A program made the translations under genes and the position numbers. Of a stretch of DNA of 64,000 nt, positions 13,501 to 28,500 are shown piece after piece. How positions within the stretch are numbered: the first letter of the stretch is position 1; every line of letters begins with the position of its first letter. Source of the stretch: an uncultured Christensenella sp. (GTDB lineage: Bacteria > Bacillota > Clostridia > Christensenellales > DTU072); NCBI GenBank assembly GCA_905210905.1, contig CAJLYQ010000001.1, positions 9,896 to 73,895 on the forward strand, in the 5' to 3' direction. Under the pieces are notes generated by a model. It saw only the letters and a program-made list of their open reading frames with translations, was not told the origin of the DNA and ran no database searches.

Positions 13501-16500
13501 AGTTTAATACCGTATTTAAGTTTGCTGTCCGACAGGATATTGCCGTCGGCGTCTCTTACCGCCGCGTCGAGCGGAACGGTGATGCCTACGGTGTTCTGCA
13601 TAAAGTCGATATCCAGACGAACGTTACCCATATCGTCGAATTCCCAGTTGGCGTTGATGATCTTAATGAGCGTGTTGAGAATCGCTTCGCTCAGACGGAT
13701 ACCGAGCGTGCCCTGACCGAACGTAACGCTCTGCAGAACCTTACCGAAATCGATGTCTTTGAGTTCTACCGCCGAGTCGTCGCCGAATGCGGGCGCGTTG
13801 TCCGGTCTTTCGACGATGATTTCGTCGTGGTCGCCGCCCGTAAGGTCGAGAATAACTTCCATAAGGTTAATCTTCAGGAAGTCGTAAACCGATTGCGCGG
13901 TAACGACGTATTTCTCGCCGGCGAGTTTGTTGTTTTCTTCCGCCGTCCAGTCGGGTCTGGGTTCGCCCATATCGAAGTAGAACTTAGGCGCGAACTCGGG
14001 CGTGTCGTCCGTGTTGAGCGTTCCGCTGAGTTCGTATACGTTAAAGATGTTTACGCCGTTGTTGTACGCTCTGACGCTTACGTCGAAGTTGACTTTGGAT
14101 ATGTCAAGGTCGATGTTTACGTCGAATCTTATAGAACCGCTCGTCGAGTTGAGCACTCTCATAAGGAATATCGGTTCTACGCTGAGCGTACCCATCGCGC
14201 TGAACAGTTTGCTCCAGTCTACCGCCGTACGCAGGATTTCCGAATCGAGTTCCAGACTTACGCCGAATTGCAGTCTGTCGCCGATAATATCGCTTACGAT
14301 AGAACCTACGTCCACGCTTCCCGTGCCTGCTCCGACGCCGTTAATCATTCCGATTACGTCGAGTCCCATTACGTAGTACGAGTCGTATTCGCCGTTCTCG
14401 CTCTTCGAGCGTATTTCCGAAGTAAAGTCGCCGAAGTAGTCTTTCGTGCCTTCGGGTCTTTCTACCGAGTTCATACTGAATACGGTGTCGTTGAACAGTC
14501 CGAGGTTTATGTCGTAACTTAAGTTGTCGCTCGTGTTCTTGTCGCCGCTTATCGTTCTGTTCTTGCTCAGATTAAGGTTAATACCGAAGTCGCTGCCGTA
14601 TTCCACTTTCGCACTGCCCGACGTGAATATCATCAATATAATGTCGTTAAGCGCGTCCGTCGCTTCGTTGTCGTTAAGCAACAGGTTGAACGCTTCGAGA
14701 AGAATGTCTACCGTAAGGATAAGTCCGGCTTCGTCGCCGCCTATTCTTACCAACGCTTCGAGTACGTCTTTGCCCGTCGAAGTGCTTGCCGCGTTGGCAA
14801 GTTGTCCGATAGGCGTGCCTTTTTCTTTCGCCGTTTGTTCGCTCCAACCGTTGAGTACGGCGGAGATCGCGGTGTTGATTTCGTCAAGGTGCGGAGTAGC
14901 CGTGGACGGCGTTTCGCTCTCGGCGTCTTTGATTATGCCGAGAAGTTTGAGCAAGTAACTCATAGCGTCGAAGTCCAGCCTGAGTTTAAGGCTCATATCG
15001 AAGATTTCCACCGCAAGGTAGATAGAACCGTCGTACACGGTAATCGCGATTATTTGTTGTTCGAAACGAGTGGTTTCCCCTCTTTCGTCGTTGTCGATAA
15101 GGGCGTATTCTATCGTTATCGACGCCGTGAGCGATTGTTTTCTCTGCGCTTCGTCTTCGCTTAACGCTTTCGCGATGTCGAGAGCGATTTGCGCTTTGAG
15201 CGTGCCGAGCATTATGTGCGTCTTCAGGAACTCGATGTAGATTTCCGAGATGTTGAGTCCGCCGAGAATAAGGTTGACGATCTGCGCTATGTCCGCGTCG
15301 CCTTCGCCGAAACCGAACGAGAAGAATCCGCCGAATCCGAGATACAGTTGCATTTCGTCGTAATTGATGAACTTTTGCTGATCTTCGTACGGAATAAGGT
15401 CTTCACGGTAGTTGTCCGGGTCGATTTCCGCTCCTACGTACGTTTTGCCTATTTCCACGCCGAGTCCGAGGTCGATTTCCACTACGTCGTATCTCGTCGC
15501 CGCCGCCGCATTGTATTCTTTTACGAACGCTCTTTCGATAAGTTCTCTCTGTTGCGCAAAGTCGTTCGCTTCGGCGTTAACGTCGTAACCGAGTTGATAA
15601 ACGTAAGAATCCAGATACTTCGCCGTTTCGGTAAACTTAAGGCTGTCGAGAAGTTTTCCTATCGAAGTTTCGTCGTCCGGATGCTCGTTTATGCTGTCGA
15701 GCAAGGTCTTAAGTTCGAGCGCGGGAGTAACCGCCGCGTAGGTCGCTTCCGATCCGCCGTATTGCTTTCTCCACGCGGAGTCGGACAACGTGGTGAACGC
15801 GTCCGCGTCCGTTATGCCGAGTCTGACGAATTTTTCGCGTGCGGATTTAACCAAAGCGTTGGCGGTTACGCCGTTAAGTTCGTAATCGGCGGGTATCGCG
15901 TTAACCAGCACGAACATCGCTTTGCTCTTTTCTTTGTCGTTCGCGCTTACCGCGAGTTTTTCGCGCGCGGCAGAGATAAGTTCTTTCTTATCGTCCGTTA
16001 TCGTTTCGTAGAACGCGTTGTCCGAAGCGTTGTTTATAATCGCGTCGTAAAGCACGTCGAAGTCGTCCGCAAGCGTTTCTCTGCTTACGCCGCCGAAATA
16101 ACTTTCCCAAACGTCCTGCGTAAGGTATTCGGAGGCGTTTTCCGTCATTCTGAGCACTTTGTACGCTTTTTCGTACGCCGCTCTCGCAGACGCGTTTTTA
16201 ACTTCGTCGAAACTCATTCCTACGGTCGCAACGATCTTGTCGAGCGCAACCGCTTTTTCGGTGTCGCTTGCGCTATCCGCTCTCATTGCCGCATACGGCT
16301 CGGCAAGCGCTCTGTCCGTCGCTTCGCCGGAAGCGGCGAGTAAATCGTACAATTCGTCGAAGTCCGCCGCAAGATAGGACGCCAGTCTTGCGTATTTATA
16401 GATAAGATACGTCGAAACGTCCGTCTTCGCCGTGTAAGTTCTGAATACGGATTTCAGTTTTTCGGTAAGTCCGCTTACGCCGTAGTCTTTCGCATTGATC

Positions 16501-19500
16501 AATCCTACCATAGCGGACGCCGCTTTATAACCGTTGTTGCCTACGCTAAGGTACGATTCGAGATCGAACGCCGATCCGGGCGCGAGGGTTTCCACAAGGT
16601 CGCCGTACAACGCTTTGAGCGCGTCGGTCTGCGTGAACAATGCGCTTACGTACGAAGCGAGTTTGTCGCCGTACGCTCTCGTTGCTCCGCTCATCGCTTT
16701 AAGTCCGTCGAATACGGTGGTTACGCTGCCCGTTCTTCCGGCAACGTCGATAAGGTAGTCGTCGAAGAACGTCGCGTTCTTTGCGCCGCCGTAGTTGTAC
16801 GCCGTACCGAACTCGTCGCCGGACGTCGTTTTTTCCGTCATATCGGTCGAATATTCGATGAACAGTTTTTCCAAGGTGTAGCGAGTAACCGCTCCGTAAA
16901 CCGTGAAGTCGAAAGACGACGCGGAATAAACCAGACAAAGCGATTCTCTTACCGCAATGATTTTTGCGTAAGCGACGACGTCTTCTTCGGTGTATTTACC
17001 CGTCGCGCCGAGAGATTCGATCGCTCCGTCGTACGCTTCGACGAACGATTTCGCGAATCTGACGAAGTCGGTGTAAGTCGCGTTATAACTCTTTCCGTCC
17101 ACTCTGTCGAGCAGGTCTTGTATCGTGTTTATTCCTTCCGCGCTCGCTTCGGTGAACAAAACTTCGAGATACAGCGCTTTGAAGTCGGAGAATATCGCTT
17201 GTTCGAGTTCGTCGTACGGACTTGCGTTGCTTCTGAATTCGTTTACGTCAACGTTAAACGCATAAGTATTCGCCAAAGCAAGGTCTTTGTCTTTAAGATA
17301 GCCGGTATCGTTTTCTCTTCCGAAGAGAATTTCGTACCAGGTACGGGTCTTGCCGTTTATCGTTACGCCGGCGCCGCCGTCAAGCATAAAGTTGACGAGT
17401 TTCGTCCAGGCTGCGGAAACCGCTATTCTCGCCGTACTGCCTGCCGTTCCGGTCGGATAAACCACGCTTACGTTTCTTCCGCCGTAAACCGTGCCGATCA
17501 CGTCGCACATTACCGCAAGGCTCATCGCCGAACCGGACAATCCCGCCTTGGTCGCTTTGCTCTGAGCGTCGGTGAATATCTTGACGAAGGAATAGTTTTC
17601 TCCGTCCGTGACGCCGCGCAGCGCGCTTATAATATTGTTGTATTCCGAGTTGATATCGTTACGCAACGTGGTCAACGAACCTACGGTTCCCGTACCTATG
17701 GACGCAACGATTTTTTCTACGTAACTTATCGCTTTTTCAGCGTTTCTCGCAAGGAAAGTTTCTCTTTCCGTCTTAGTCGCGCCGTAGAAGGACTTGTACG
17801 CTTCGAGCGTGTAATCGAACGGATAGTAGGTCGTGTTCTTCTTTTTGGTCAGACCGAAGAGAATTTCCGCAAAGATGGCGGCTTCTTCTTTGGTCATATA
17901 CATCGTCTTTGCGGCGGACGGCATCCCGATGACGATTTCTTTGTCTTTTTCCGCCGTCGTGGTTTCGTCCATACAGGTATACAGCGTTACGTTGTACAGC
18001 ACTTTGTCGAACACCGCTTTTTCCGCCGCTTTGTCCGTTTCTCTCATTCCGGCAATACCGGCGTAACGGGTTTCCGTCTTCTTAAGAACTTTTCCTCCCG
18101 AGAACGTGTGTCCTTCGTCCGTCATTCTGTCAAACAGACGGTAAATCGTGTACGCATAGTACTCGAACGACAGAAGTCTTACTTGTTCCGCCATATCGGT
18201 AAGCACGTTTGCAAGCGTTCTTCCCGCGGTCGTCCTGACGTCCGCGTAGGATATCCAGGCAGACGCAAGCGTCATCAACTCGTCGTAGTATTTGTACACG
18301 AGTTCGCGAGATTTCTCTCCGCTTACCGCTTCGGTGGTTTCGTCGAGTTTGAGTTCTTTCAGATACGCGTAAACGTTATCTCTGATTTCCGCAAGGCGGC
18401 CGAGTTCGCTCGCAGGATCGAGGACGAACCCGTTCTCGTTCTTGAGTGCGGTCAGCACGTCGCCGAGCGCGCCCGTCTGAATATACTGCTTGTAGTAATC
18501 TCTGCTGTCTACGGGTTTCAGATACGAATAGAAATGTTTAAGCGCGCTTACGTTAAAGTCCGCAAAGTCCTTTTCGGTTATAACGTCGCCGAACTCTTCG
18601 AACCATACGTTCATAGCGTTTATCGCGCTGTTGGCGTAGGTGTAAAGAGCGCTCGAAGAACTCGTCGCGTTGACGAGGTTAATATACGTTCTGTCACGGG
18701 TGTCGCCGCTCGTCACGTCGAACTTAGGTACGTTTACGCTCGGATCGGTGGTCATACTTTCCGTACCGATCATCATTCCGGTAAACTTGATAAGGTCGTT
18801 TACGTCGCTGCGGAAAGAAGTGTGCGCTTTTCCGGAAAGTTCGCTTAAGAGAGCCTTATAAGCCGTGTTGTTAAGATACTCGTTGAGCGCTTTTTCCTGA
18901 GCCGCTTCCATCGCTTCCGCTTCCGATCCGTCCATACTCGGATTGTCCGGTCCGTCGGATTCGTACGAATACTCTATGGTAAACGTTCCGGTAGAGGCGT
19001 AAGACGTGCTTATCCAACTCTTTGCTGTAACGTCGCTCGTCGTCCAGGACTTCGGTACTACCGTTCCGTCGCTGAGCACCGCTTTCGTGCCGCGTTTCTC
19101 GTTTTCTACGGGGTTTCTGAACGGTATCTCGCCTACGCCGAGTATTCTCCAGATCGAAGAAGAACCGTTGTACATCGGGAAGGTCACTCCGCTGTCTACC
19201 GTAATGGTCACGGTAAGGTCGAAGTAATCTCTTACGCTTTGCGTTTTCGTCGCGGCATCGTATCCCAAATCGTCCTGTTTGGGTTCTTCGTATTTCGTTC
19301 CGTCTCCGTTGGTCTTTTGTACCTTTTGTGCCTGATAGGTCGAGGATTCTTCGTTGTTACGGAACGCGTTTTCGTCGGCAAGGTAGGTCTTTACGCTTTC
19401 GTAAAGCGCGCCGGCTACGTTGTCCGAACCCGTACCCGAAACCAAACCTTTGTTGAGTTCGAGAACTTTTTTGTCGAGAGAAGTGCCGAGTGCGGAAACG

Positions 19501-22500
19501 AGTTTGTTATAGTAATCGACGATTTCCTTGCTCGTGAGTTCACCTAAGGTCGCGTTGCTCGAATATCCTTCGCCTTTAAGGAGTTCTTCCGAGATCTTCG
19601 GCAGGTTTTTGCTGTCCGTCGAGAATGCGGATATTTCCTCGCCGAACTCTTCGTAGAAGGTTTTAAGCAACGGGTAGTTGCCGCTGTTTAACGTGCTGCC
19701 GAGCGTTTCCGCTTCGCGGTAAAGAGCGATAAGAGTAGCCGCTTGTTCTTTAACGGTAAGTTTGTTGTAAAGAACTTTATAGACGAGTTGTTCGAGGGCT
19801 TCTTCGAGAATCGGGCTTACCGATTTGTTTTCGCCTTTTATGCTCTCTTTATAAACTTCGAGTACGAAGTTGCCGAGTTCTTCGCTGAACTCTTCGCCGT
19901 AGATTTCGTAGTAGATATCCACGTTTTCCGCGGTAAACGCCGTGCTTTCGCCGATAACCGCGCTTGCCATATTGTCGACGTTTTCGTCGGCGGATACCAT
20001 AATTATGTCTTTCAACGCTTCGCGGTTTTCTTTGGACGTTCTGTAAATAACTTCGAAGATGAAGTTACTTCTTACCGCGAGATATTCTTCGTACATTTCC
20101 GTCGTCGAAGAACTGCGCAGTACGCGTCTGTACGCCGCGTCTTTAAGTTCTTTTTCGGGCGAACCTTCGGCGTTGGCTTTCTTTAACGCCGTCAGAGCGG
20201 CTTTTTCTTCTTCGGTGAAGTCGTCGTCGTCAATCGTGATTACGTCCGAACGCTGTCCGTAGTAGTATGCCGCAAGTTCGAGTTCTCCCTTAACGGTTGC
20301 GCTTGCCGAAACGTACGCTCTCGCCGCGATTAACGCAAACTCGTCCGCGCCCAGTCTTGCGCTTTCGTCCGAGTAATATTCTTTGGACGTGGTAAACGCG
20401 TCGTAATAACTCTTTGCGAGCGCAGCCGCCGCTACGGTTTCGTCGCTTGCGGACGCCGCCGCGGCAAGTTTCGCCAAAGCGCCGTATGCCGAAGCGTACA
20501 GGAAGATTTCGTCGCCGCTATCGGCAAGTATCAGGCTTACCGAGCCGAGTCCGTCGTTTGCAAAGGTTTCGCCGAGCGAAGGAGCGGCTTTTCTCGCCGC
20601 CAAAAACGCCAGCGCCATCGCATAAACGTATTCTTTGGAGAACGAGTCGATCACCATACCCGACACCGCGGATATCATCGCTTCGGTAGCGTACGTCGCC
20701 ACCGTGGTCTTACCGAACGCGTCGTGGAGCGTTTCGTCTATTCCGCTGCCGCCCTGCGCCGATATCGTTTGTTTTGCCTTGCCGTAATCGTAGTAAATGT
20801 TTTCCAGCAAGTACATAAGCGTTTTCTTGTCGGTCTTGACGAGAGATTCGTAAAGCGTTCCGCTGACGGAACCGGAGTTAATATATTCTTCCGCCGCTTT
20901 AAGGAAGTCATCGGTGTTTTCGATGTCGAAGTTAAGTCCGCCGACGAGTTCGTCCCACGCCTTCGCGCTGAACGATTCGCTCATATAACGTTCGTACGTC
21001 GCTTCGCCTTTTGCGAACTGCGCAAACAGATTTGCGGACAGTTTGTACGTTTCTTCGTACAGTTGGGCGTACTCGTCGCTCGTCATTGCCGCGTCGTCCG
21101 TTCTGCCGGCGATTCTGTATCCTTTTTCGTAAAGGCTCTTACCTATTGCGGCAAGAAGTTTACGGGTGGAGTTGCCCACGTTGCCGCCGAAGTATTCTTT
21201 AACGCCGGCTACCGCTCTCTTGAAGTCGTAGATAAGATCGTACGCAAGAGAAAGTTCTTCTTCTCCGGTAAGCATATCTTTGCCTGCCGCAGAACCGGTC
21301 AACGCTTCCAGCGCGTACGCTTCGATACCGCTGGTAATCGAGTGCATAAGTTCTCTCGCCTTGTCGAACGCTTCGCGTTTGTCCGAACCGCTTACTTCGA
21401 TTTCGGCTACGCCCTTGATAATCGCAACCGCCGCGGGATCGCAATAGGTATAAATCATCGCGTCTCGCCACAGTTTGTTCTTGTAAGTGTTCTTATCGTC
21501 GTTGCGCATACCGGTAAGTTCGAGCGCTGCGTCCACTTCGAGAAGATCGGTAAGTTCTTCGTACGCAACCGCGCGGTAATCTCTGTCGCCCGCGGTGGTC
21601 TTGCCGTAGTTCTCCGAATAAATCGTGTACGCTTTTTCTATCCAGGCACGAGCGAACGCCGTCTTGTCTTCTTCGGTAGCAAGGCTTTCGTGCGCTTTGA
21701 TTTCTTCGTCGATACGGGATACTTTTTCTTTCCACGCCTCGATGAGAAGTTCGTCGTACAGTTCGTCGTATTTCTCGCTGTGAACGATAAGTCCGTCGCC
21801 GACGGTTTCTATTTCCGCTCCGATAAGGACGAGCCACGCGTCTCTCGACACGATAAGTCCTTTAATATACGCCACGACGAAGTCGTACGCCGCTTGTTCG
21901 ACGTCTTTATCGGTTTCATAAGTCTTTTGCAGGTAAGAAACGATTTCTCCGTACGCTCTCGCTGTTCCGCTTGCTTCGTCGCCGTACATATACGCCGAAA
22001 GCGCTTCGCCCGCGGCGTTCTTGTCTTCCGCCGTTCCGCCGAAGTAGGTGACGAAATCGTCGCCGTTTTCGTATGCCGCTACGAGCAGGTAGTCGTAAAG
22101 CGCGACCTTGCACGCCGCCTCGTCGTAGAAGGCGTATCTCGCCTTATAGTTGTTAAGCCATTTTTCCACGGAAGTACCGCCGGCAAGGAAGGTCGTACGG
22201 ATAAGTTCGTCCACCTTGTTCGCTTTTGCCGCGTCGCTTACGTTGTATTTCTTATAAAGTTGCGTTTTTTCCGCTATCGCACGGGCAAATTCGTTTACGG
22301 TAAGTCCGCTAGCGTTTATTTCGTAGTTGTACCCTTGTCCGTTCTTGTCTTCGTTAAGGAAGAGTTCGTCGGTGAAGGTTTCTACCGTGTCTTTGCCGTA
22401 ACCGAAGAAGTTTTTGCCTTCTTCGATAAGGGCGTTCATTTCGTTGAAGTCGTTGTCGTTGAACACCGTGCTGGGTACGGTAAGTTTAAGACCGAGTTCT

Positions 22501-25500
22501 ACGTCGTAACCGAGATTTGCCGACGCGGACGGGTTGCTGACGAGAGATATCATATCGATGACTTCGGCAAGGGATTCGCTGCCGAGCAGATATCTTACTA
22601 CGCTCTTGACCGCGCCGTAAATAACCGTAACGGTAAGTCCTTCCGTTCCGCTGAGCGCAAAGTGCAGATACTGCGCGTTGAGTTCGGCGTCGGTTATGGC
22701 GGGAGAACCGTTTTGTGCCTTGGCAAGCGCGTTGATAAATCCTGCGAGCGCCTGCGTCGCTTCCGTCGCCTGTTCCGCTACGTAAGAACCGTTTTGCGCT
22801 TCGCCGCCGAGCAGAGAACCGATGAGATCGACCGCGTTTTCTATCTTACCTTTGCCGAGCGTCTTGTTAAGTCCGGCAAGGTCGAGATAAACGTCGCCCC
22901 TTATGAGCGCGATCGTAACGGTGGACGTCGCTTTGCCTTCTCTTATAATGTTAAGCGTGAGTTTCGCCTGCAACGCCTTGATTATCGTCGTTATATCGTC
23001 GGGCATAACGTCGCCGAAACTCTTCGTCCCGGAGATAATATCGTTTATTATCGTGCCTATTCCGAGATCGAGATCGACCGCTATTTCAAACTTAACCGAG
23101 TTCGAATCCAAAAGTTCGATTATCGCCTGAAGTTCTTTGTTCAGGTTAAGATTAACGTCGAGTTTTTTAAGCAACGTTTCGATAAGCGCTTTCAGTTCGT
23201 ACGTTCCTTTCTCGTTGCCGAGTTCGAGATACGCCTGCGTGCCGAGTTTGATTACGTTAATTTCTCTTACTTCGTTGTATTCCGTGCTGTTTATCGGCGA
23301 CCAGTCTTCGAGATTGTTGAATCCTATATAGATTCCCCTTACTCCCAGATGTACTACGAACGTCGCGTCGACGTCGCTGTCGCCCCTGTTCGGGTCTTTG
23401 ATTCCGCTGTCGCCGCCGTCAACGAAAATCGTGCCCTTGGAATCGATCGCTATGTTTACGCCCAGTCCGAGGCTGAGAGCGTCGCCGCCGACTTTGATCG
23501 CTTCGACGTACAGTTCGGCAAGAGCGTCGGAAACTATTTCGAGAGAACCGAAACCGAGCACGCCGATAAGAGAACTTATCGCCGCTTTCTCTATCATAAG
23601 ATAGATGCCTTCGCTGTCGCCGTACATCGTCGCTTCGAGATTCGTCCTCGTAGTGAGCGCGCTCGCCGCTTTCCACATCTCTCCTATCTCGTTCCAGGAG
23701 TTTTGCGCTTTCTCGCCGCTTCCGAACACCATTCCCGCAGCGTCGTCGAGTTTGATTTTTTGTATGTTAAGCGCGCTAAGGTCTACGTAAAGCGCACCTT
23801 CATAGTAGGTTATGGTAGCCCAAACTTTCTTTTTCAGTTCTTCTATGTCGCCTTCTGCCGTGCTGGGATTCGTGTGCCACGCTCTTACCTGAATACGCAC
23901 TACCGAGCCGCTTATTATATGGTCGAGATAGTTTCTGTCCGAACCGTCGCCGAGGTCCACGTCCGCGGCAAGGTCTATCGCCAGCGTCATATCGTGGTCG
24001 TCGTAGATTTCGAAGAAGATCTGTCCGATTATGCTCGAAAGGTTGCCTTCTTTGGTAAGGGAATCGAGAATATCCTTAACCGGCGATTTGTTGAAGTCCT
24101 GTCTGCTTACTTCTTCCGCTTTGATTTGGAATTCGAGAGAAGTGGTAACTACGAGATTCGGAAGTTCTTCCGCGATTTCGGCGTAGAGTTTTTCTCCCTT
24201 GTCGTTCTTGGGCAGGTCGAGTTTGGTTTCCAGACTTGCCGCGCTGTCCGCTCCGAGTACGAACTTTCTCTGATCGAGCGATACTTCGGCTTTGTGGATA
24301 CCGAAGTCAAGACGAACGCCGGTAGAATCCGCGGTCGTGCCGTCCTTGCCGAGAGAGTTAAGCGCAATCGAAAGTCTGATAAGATCTCTGTCCGCATCGG
24401 TGTAATCTTTGCCGATCAGATCGTCGTCTACCGCAAAAATATCCACGCCGAGCGTGAGATCGACCGCTTTGCTTACGTATTTTTCTATCTGCGGAAGTCC
24501 GAAGAAGTTGAGCAATGCGTAAATCGCGCCGGACGCAACCGTCGTGGACAATCCCGCTTTACGCAGTTTTATGTCGATGGTTTCGTTTTCTGCGGTTGCC
24601 GCCGCGTTTTTAACCGAGATAACGCCGTCTTCGTCGGCAGCGTTCATCGCGCCGTACATTGCCGCCGCCCCAAGAAGTTCGGGTATGCTGCTTACGTAAT
24701 CGAGATCGTACGGAGCAAGCGCTTTCGCCGCGTCGCCGCCTAAAAGATTTCTTACGTATTCGATTGCGTCGCGGATTATCAGTCTTTGTACGTTAAATCT
24801 GCTGAAATCGACGTAAACGAAGTTCTTCGCCGTTCCGTCTTCCGAATCGATATAAGAACCGAGCGCGATCTGCATTACTTTTCTGTCGCCGCTGCCTTCG
24901 AGCGCGTACAGCGTAAGCGCGATATCCGTCGTGCCGAGTTCGCCTTTGAACAGGTCGAACATATTTGCTCTCGCTTCCACTTCGAGTCTGAACTTCTTGC
25001 TTATCGACTGCAACGTTTCGAGTATAAGGTTGAACCCTAACTCGTTTCCGCCGAGTTCGATGTTAATTCCGAGATCGTTCATTACGGTGTCGATAAGTTT
25101 TTGCAGATTAAAACTCGTCTGATCCGCTTCGAGATCGAAGTCGAGAGAGAGTTTCGCATAAACGTATTTGAAGTCCGCGTCGAAGGGCGCGAAGTGGTCG
25201 GAGGGGAGTTCGTGAATGAAGTCGGCAACGAGTTGCTGCTCTTCTTTCTGTACCCAGTACCCTTCTTCTTTCGTCGCGGTGAACACCGATTTGTTGATGT
25301 CGTATTCGTCGAGATACAGTCCCGCTCCCGAGAACGCGACTTCCATTTCTATGTTGCCGAGCCAGATATGTACCGCCACGAGGTTGTTTTCGTGGAGCAA
25401 TCCGACCTGCGCCGTACCTACGCCGCCTGCGGTGTCAACGATAATCGTAGGAACGTCGGAGTGAGCGTTCGTGAACAGTTCGTCCATCGTTCCGAGCAAA

Positions 25501-28500
25501 TCGTCTTCGAGTTTGACGAGTTTCCAGGTCGTTCTGCCCGACGCGTCCTTGTCGCCGTCGGCGAATTCTTTATGGTAAAGTATGTCGCTTCCGGCGCTCT
25601 TGTCGTCGAGTACGTAGGTGCAGTTGCGCGCGAGAACGTAACCGAACCCTTCGCCTTTTTCGGTAAGGGTCTTAACGTCCGCATAATAACTCGGCCACGC
25701 GTAGTTTTTGTACGCTTCTTCGTCTTTTCCTTTGTTCGCCGAAGAAATGTTAAGCATTTCCGCCGAGATAAACCGCGTTTCGTGAGCGGATTCCATCCAG
25801 CCGGATTCGACTAAGTATTCCCACGCAAACGTCTTGAACGTTACGCTGAATCTGTCGTCGAACTTGTCGTATTTGACGGGTACTTTCAGGTTGGAGTACC
25901 AGGTAATTCCCGACGCGGTCGCCGTGGAGAACGGAAGAACGCCTTCGTCGAGCGTTACTCCCGCTTCGTAGAACAGATTGTACGCGCTCGAATTTACCGC
26001 GTTTATTGCGGTGATAAGGTACGAGTACGCAGTCTGATATCTGTTGACGATGTCTTGCCAGGTCTTAGCCTTAGCGTCGGTTTCGCCCGCCGTTTCGTAT
26101 CCTTTAAGGTAAGCGTCGTACCAGCCGGCAAACAGCGAATAGTCTGCGGTGTCGAGATGGAAATCTCTCGTACTCGTTCCGTATCTCGCTGCCGGAAGGG
26201 TATAACTGCGGCTGCCGTTGTCCGACATAAGCACGTCGTACGCTATTTGTTTGTTGTAAAGTTCTTTGTTCGTTCCTGCGTGCGTGTTCTTGGATTTCGC
26301 TTCGTCGTAAACTCTGTTAAGAACGTACAGCATATCTTCCAGATACTGCGCGTAATCGTCGAACGCCGCCGCTTCGTAATAGTATTCGGAGTATTCGATA
26401 GCGGTAAGAACCACTCTGTCGCTTTCCGAAAGAGCGTTTTTCAGTCTGTCGGCAAGTCCGCCGATAAGACCGTCTATCGTCTTGTCGCCTTCCTTAACGG
26501 AAAGACCGCTGTATTCGTTAAACTTAGCGAGCGTAATATCGTACTTGTCGTCCGCTTTCTGATCTCTGTCTTCGTAAACGAGTATCGCTTCTTCGTAAGT
26601 TACGCCGTTAATCGTCCAGTAGAAAGCGTCCCACGCGACGGACTGAAGTACCTGTTCGTCTTTCTTAGACGCCGTGCTGAACCCGTCTTTGGACGCGTTT
26701 GCTACCACGCTGTCGTAAAGCGTCTTGCTTTGCGCCTTGTAAGTCGCCGGTAAAACGTTGGAATTGTCGGCGGTGAGCGCAACCCACGCTTCGCTCTTGC
26801 TTGCGACTACGTCTTCGGTCTGCAAGGACGCGAGCAAATTGTCCATATTTTTGGATATATTGCTCAAAACTTTCTTTTCCGCTTCGATTTCGTCTTTTAT
26901 GCGCTTTTCGACGAGTGCGGTAAACGCACGACGGGATATACTCTTTTCGTCGTTGAACGCTTCGTCGAGCATCTTGATGAGAACTGCCGCAACGGCGGTT
27001 ACCGTCGCGCCGTAATCGTTACCTACGACTATGGATATGAAGTCGTCCATAATCTGACCGTCGGCGTTGCTCGCGCTCTCAGCGGCATTTCTTACCGGAG
27101 TTTCTCCTGCCGCTATTCTCTTCGCAAGCGCTTCGAAGTCGCCGTTTTCGCCGTAGATTTCCGATTTGAGTTGTTTACTCTTTTCGCTCATTTCGGATAC
27201 GGACGAGTATCTGTTGTTCGCGCCGTTCGTCGCGTTCGCCGTTTCGCTCGCTTTCATTGCGGTGTAAAGAGCGAATATGTCGAGTTGCGAGTCGCGGATA
27301 TCCTGCGCTTTCGCCTGCGCCACTTCTTCTTCGCTCTTGCCGAAAAGTTTGCCGAGGTTTGCCCAGATGTCCGAACCGGTAGCGGTAAGGTTTATTATGC
27401 TTATCGGGCTTATGTTAAGGCTGCCCAAATCGATATAGAGCGACAGATACTCGTCGCCGTTGTCGTTCCTTTCTTTAATAAGGTAAATACCGATAAGGAC
27501 TTTTTCGCCGCTTATTACTTCGTTGCCGTCCGCGTCTTTAACGGGGTTGCCGCTGTCGTCGAGTTGTTTTTCTCTCGAAACTATTTCGATATACGCTTCC
27601 GCTCCCGCCGCGCCGATGATTTCGGGTATGGTCATAGATTCGTAAGGCGCTTTGCCCGTTTCCGCGTCTTTGTTTATGAGCGACCAAAGGCTCATTACGT
27701 TTACTTTCGCGTCGATGTAGAAGTGCAGGTCCGCCCAGACCGTTTGCGTCGTGTCGATAACCACGTCTACGTTGAAGTTATCGCCGAGCAGTATACGCAA
27801 CAGGTCGCCGAGGTTGATTTTCGGATCTTTTCCTTCGTTGTCGGACTGATCTTTCGCGCCGAGCGACAGTCCGCCGTCAACCGATACTTTAAGCGTAGTA
27901 TCCCACTGAGCGTCGATCGTGGTGTAATAATCTTTGTAAATGCCCGTGTCCGCGTCTTTTGCGTATTCTCTGATAACGAAACGTTTGTTACCGCGCGCAA
28001 CGTCGATAGTCGGCGTTTCCACCGCTATTCTGAGATTAAGCATATTCTTAAGATCGAGTTCTACGCCGAGCAGGTCGTATTCTTCGTCTACGTCGTTATA
28101 ACCGAACAAACTTACTTTAAGGTTGGGCGAATAACCGGGGTAGTACGGATTGTCCGTGCCGCCGTCCGGGTTTTCTCCGAAGTATTGTTCTATATTTTCC
28201 ACTCCGAACGCCGCAAGTATGGAATAAATCGCCGCGCTCGTGATTTCCGCCGCTATAAAGTCTTTGTTTTTACGGGTGTCGATACCGATAACGAAACTGC
28301 CCAGCACGTTGAGTGCGCTCGACGCGCTCGTCGCCAGCGCTGCGGGAGCGTTGGACGGCGTTTCTTCGTCGTTTCCTTTATCGTTCTTGTTGAACATCTT
28401 CGAGTAGTCGATACCGAAACTCTTTCCTATCGCCACGACGAACGCGCTTACGTCGTCAAGCACGATGGGTTCTACTCCCAAGAATGCGAAGTTAAGATAA

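Noticed and set aside
20724..24743. Very long open frames on the plus strand across 1-35750, up to 1,339 codons
   Set aside because: They sit in exact register opposite the giant gene, lack ribosome binding sites and have abnormal Arg/Val/Phe-rich composition. They are shadows of its codon bias.
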